In this document: positions 5,886 through 6,000 of the stretch, piece after piece
How positions within the stretch are numbered: position 1 is the stretch's first letter
Layout of the letters: every line of letters begins with the position of its first letter
Assembly (NCBI GenBank): GCA_021805585.1
Contig: JAJZEY010000538.1
Span: 1 to 6,000, forward strand
Direction of reading: 5' to 3'
DNA: 6,000 bases
Origin: Planctomycetota bacterium
Lineage (GTDB): Bacteria; Planctomycetota; Phycisphaerae; WQYP01
Position numbers and translations under genes: made by a program
Notes under the pieces: model-generated
The model's database searches: none
What the model was told of the DNA's origin: nothing
The model's input: the letters and a program-made list of their open reading frames with translations, nothing else

Positions 5886-6000
5886 CTAGTGCTCTGTCAC
5901 ACCTACAAATTAGGATTGACGGAGGGCCAGGGGGCTGTGGGCGCGAAGCGAGAAGGAAAGTGTATGGGAGCATACCTTGACGACGAGCGCCAAAGCTCAC
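5886..6000. mobile_element. Possible edge of a mobile or dispersed repeat element, continuing past the window
   Basis: From CTAG at 5886-5889 the sequence changes character and begins TGCTCTGTCACAC (5890-5902), which looks like an insertion-element terminal repeat next to a CTAG-type target. The segment also contains a perfect small hairpin GTATG-GGAG-CATAC (5962-5975). An ATG at 5964 follows an AAGGA (5953-5957) by 6 bases and opens 12 codons (MGAYLDDERQSS) to the window end, but I do not recognise the peptide and do not call it a gene. Without the other end the element is a suspicion only. Confidence 0.25.

Larger units (their letters stand above)
5429..6000. other. Gene-free region rich in short palindromes
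   Basis: No reading frame here has a convincing combination of start, ribosome site and recognisable protein. The open frames in 5414-5777 on both strands run through hairpin arms, overlap one another, and have Arg/Pro/Gly-rich products of the kind GC-rich noncoding DNA gives. The region holds at least six hairpin-forming repeats between 5564 and 5763 and a different-looking segment from about 5886 to the end. No clear intrinsic terminator for the regulator gene was found, since none of the hairpins is followed by a T-run. Confidence 0.65.

Overview
The window looks like a bacterial chromosomal segment built around a small carbohydrate-response locus. The protein types (a DUF5107 mutarotase-fold domain fused to tetratricopeptide repeats, an XylE/GLUT-type sugar porter, and an AraC-type regulator with a cupin-like sensor) occur together often in Verrucomicrobia, Lentisphaerae, Planctomycetes and related PVC-group bacteria. 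That placement is an inference from protein style only; the window has no rRNA or marker gene.

Layout: positions 1-4329 hold a minus-strand operon. Its first gene (874-4329) is a 1151-residue DUF5107-TPR protein. Its second gene (877 down to the window edge) is a sugar porter of the major facilitator superfamily, of which the first 292 residues are present. The two overlap in an ATGA stop/start and are probably translationally coupled. A 154-base divergent intergenic region (4330-4483) carries several inverted and direct repeats and a strong extended -10 element facing the regulator. The AraC-family regulator (4484-5428, plus strand) has its ATG where its transcript should begin, so it may be leaderless.

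Positions 5429-6000 contain no gene I can support. This stretch is dense in short perfect hairpins, has a 12-base tandem repeat, and ends in a segment that resembles the edge of a mobile or dispersed repeat continuing past the window.

Working model (inference): the AraC protein senses a sugar or sugar derivative with its N-terminal domain and acts on the shared intergenic region to control itself and the divergent operon. The porter imports a sugar, probably with protons. The DUF5107-TPR protein lacks a signal peptide, so it probably binds or processes a carbohydrate in the cytoplasm, with its long TPR array as a docking or dimerisation scaffold. The substrate cannot be read from the sequence.
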